Under the pieces are notes generated by a model. The model saw only the letters and a program-made list of their open reading frames with translations. It was not told where the DNA came from and made no database searches. Both the position numbers and the translations under genes were made by a program. Shown here in pieces: positions 6,436-7,031 of a stretch of DNA of 7,031 nucleotides (position 1 is the stretch's first letter; each line of letters opens with the position of its first letter). The stretch covers positions 1 through 7,031 of the forward strand of contig CABUKY010000095.1 in the NCBI GenBank assembly GCA_902492185.1, read 5' to 3'. This DNA is from an uncultured Collinsella sp. GTDB taxonomy: Bacteria > Actinomycetota > Coriobacteriia > Coriobacteriales > Coriobacteriaceae.

Positions 6436-6466
6436 TTGGCATGTTCGGTCCCCTTTGGGGTACCAT
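6436..6466 (+). promoter_or_regulatory. possible promoter of the DUF948-like gene
   Basis: TTGGCA (6436-6441) and TACCAT (6461-6466) are separated by 19 bases within the 100-base gap after rarA. The -35 matches five of six consensus bases, but the spacer is long. A small imperfect hairpin (6447-6464) lies in the spacer. Confidence 0.35.
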
Positions 6467-6504
6467 GAAAAGCGTCTGTATTTCGATTCTTCCGGGAGGC
6501 TTGT

Positions 6505-7031
6505 ATGAGTCCCATTCAAATCGCCCTGCTGCTGCTCGCCGTTGCCGGCGTGTGGGCCATCGCTGAGCTCGCGCTTACCCTGCGCAAGACCCGCAATGTT
6601 GTCGACTCGCTCGATAAGACCGTGAACGACCTCAACAACACCATCGCCGAGGCTCAGCCTGTGGTGGCAAAGCTCGATGGCGCTGTCGATGAGCTTACGC
6701 CGGCGCTTGCCCAGATGGAGCCGCTGCTTAAGTCGAGCAAGACGGCAGTTGATGCCCTTACCTCCAATCTCGTAGAGGTCGAAGCCGTGGTTCGCGACAT
6801 TTCCGAGGTTACGGGCAGCATGGCCGAGGCCAGCAATGCTGTGTCGAGCGTGACCGACTCTGCCGCCGGCGCTGTGCAGAAGCTCTTCAATAAGGTGAAG
6901 GCTCCTGCAGCCGACGCCGATCGCAAGCTCGCCGCTGCCGCTGCGGAGGCCGAGCAGCCTACCGAGCGCGTCCTAATTGGCGAGGACGAGGCCGCCGCGG
7001 GCGACGATGATGGTCAGAAGTCTGTATCCAA
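6505..7031 (+). CDS. DUF948-like membrane-anchored coiled-coil protein (3' end cut off)
   Basis: The reading frame is open from ATG 6505 to the end of the window (175 full codons plus two bases), so the C-terminus is missing. GGGAGG (6494-6499) lies five bases upstream and fixes the start. The product has one N-terminal membrane helix (about 4-25) with a Leu/Ala-rich core and then RKTR. A long amphipathic, probably coiled-coil segment (about 30-130) follows, with heptad-like hydrophobic spacing (VVDSLDKTVNDLNNTI and similar). After that comes an Ala/Glu/Asp-rich, probably disordered tail from about 132. This layout is typical of DUF948 proteins, which have no established biochemical function. 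In streptomycetes a DUF948 gene lies near rarA, upstream of alaS, ruvX and mltG, and the position here agrees with that context. The family call comes from architecture and neighbourhood rather than a diagnostic motif. Confidence 0.7.
   Translation, partial: MSPIQIALLLLAVAGVWAIAELALTLRKTRNVVDSLDKTVNDLNNTIAEAQPVVAKLDGAVDELTPALAQMEPLLKSSKTAVDALTSNLVEVEAVVRDISEVTGSMAEASNAVSSVTDSAAGAVQKLFNKVKAPAADADRKLAAAAAEAEQPTERVLIGEDEAAAGDDDGQKSVS

Noticed and set aside
6447..6464. GGTCCCC-TTT-GGGG-T-ACC hairpin after rarA
   Set aside because: The stem is short with a bulged T and there is no T tract, so it is not a credible terminator. It overlaps the likely promoter of the next gene.
5394..6515. Long open frame on the minus strand opposite rarA
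   Set aside because: It lies antisense to the well-conserved rarA gene, its product has no recognisable motifs, and long antisense frames are common in GC-rich coding DNA.

Overview
The window is about 7 kb of dense, moderately GC-rich bacterial chromosome with every gene on the + strand. It looks like a gut actinobacterium of the class Coriobacteriia, most likely Collinsella or a close relative. The basis is the codon style, the gene content, the GGGGAC-type intergenic hairpins and the order rarA followed by a DUF948-like protein. The genus is inference; no rRNA is present to confirm it. No CRISPR array, tRNA, rRNA or transposase gene was found.

Layout. Bases 1-220 hold no gene. They contain a perfect 19-bp inverted repeat (REP-like), then a terminator for whatever lies upstream, then the leader of lspA. 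lspA (lipoprotein signal peptidase) and an RluA/RluD-family pseudouridine synthase gene overlap by one base and form a two-gene unit. A separate promoter region then precedes a membrane-bound processive family-2 glycosyltransferase with D, DxD, TED and QxxRW motifs. After it comes a terminator-like, REP-like hairpin and a 16-bp perfect palindrome that touches the ribosome binding site of a short stand-alone A24 (type IV prepilin-type) peptidase. A dGTPase-like HD-domain phosphohydrolase follows after 31 bases. Next is rarA/mgsA, the AAA+ replication-fork and recombination factor. The last gene, cut by the window end, encodes a one-pass membrane, coiled-coil DUF948-like protein.

How they fit together. 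lspA and the pseudouridine synthase are commonly adjacent in Gram-positive bacteria, without an obvious functional link. The dGTPase-like gene and rarA are both tied to DNA metabolism. The most interesting signal is a perfect palindrome, ACGAAC-N4-GTTCGT (4984-4999). It matches the Gram-positive/actinobacterial LexA (SOS) box core and sits where the -35 element of a TATACT-type rarA promoter should be. It suggests that rarA is an SOS gene here. The window shows no clearly new multi-gene defence or mobile system; it is mostly housekeeping DNA with several regulatory oddities.
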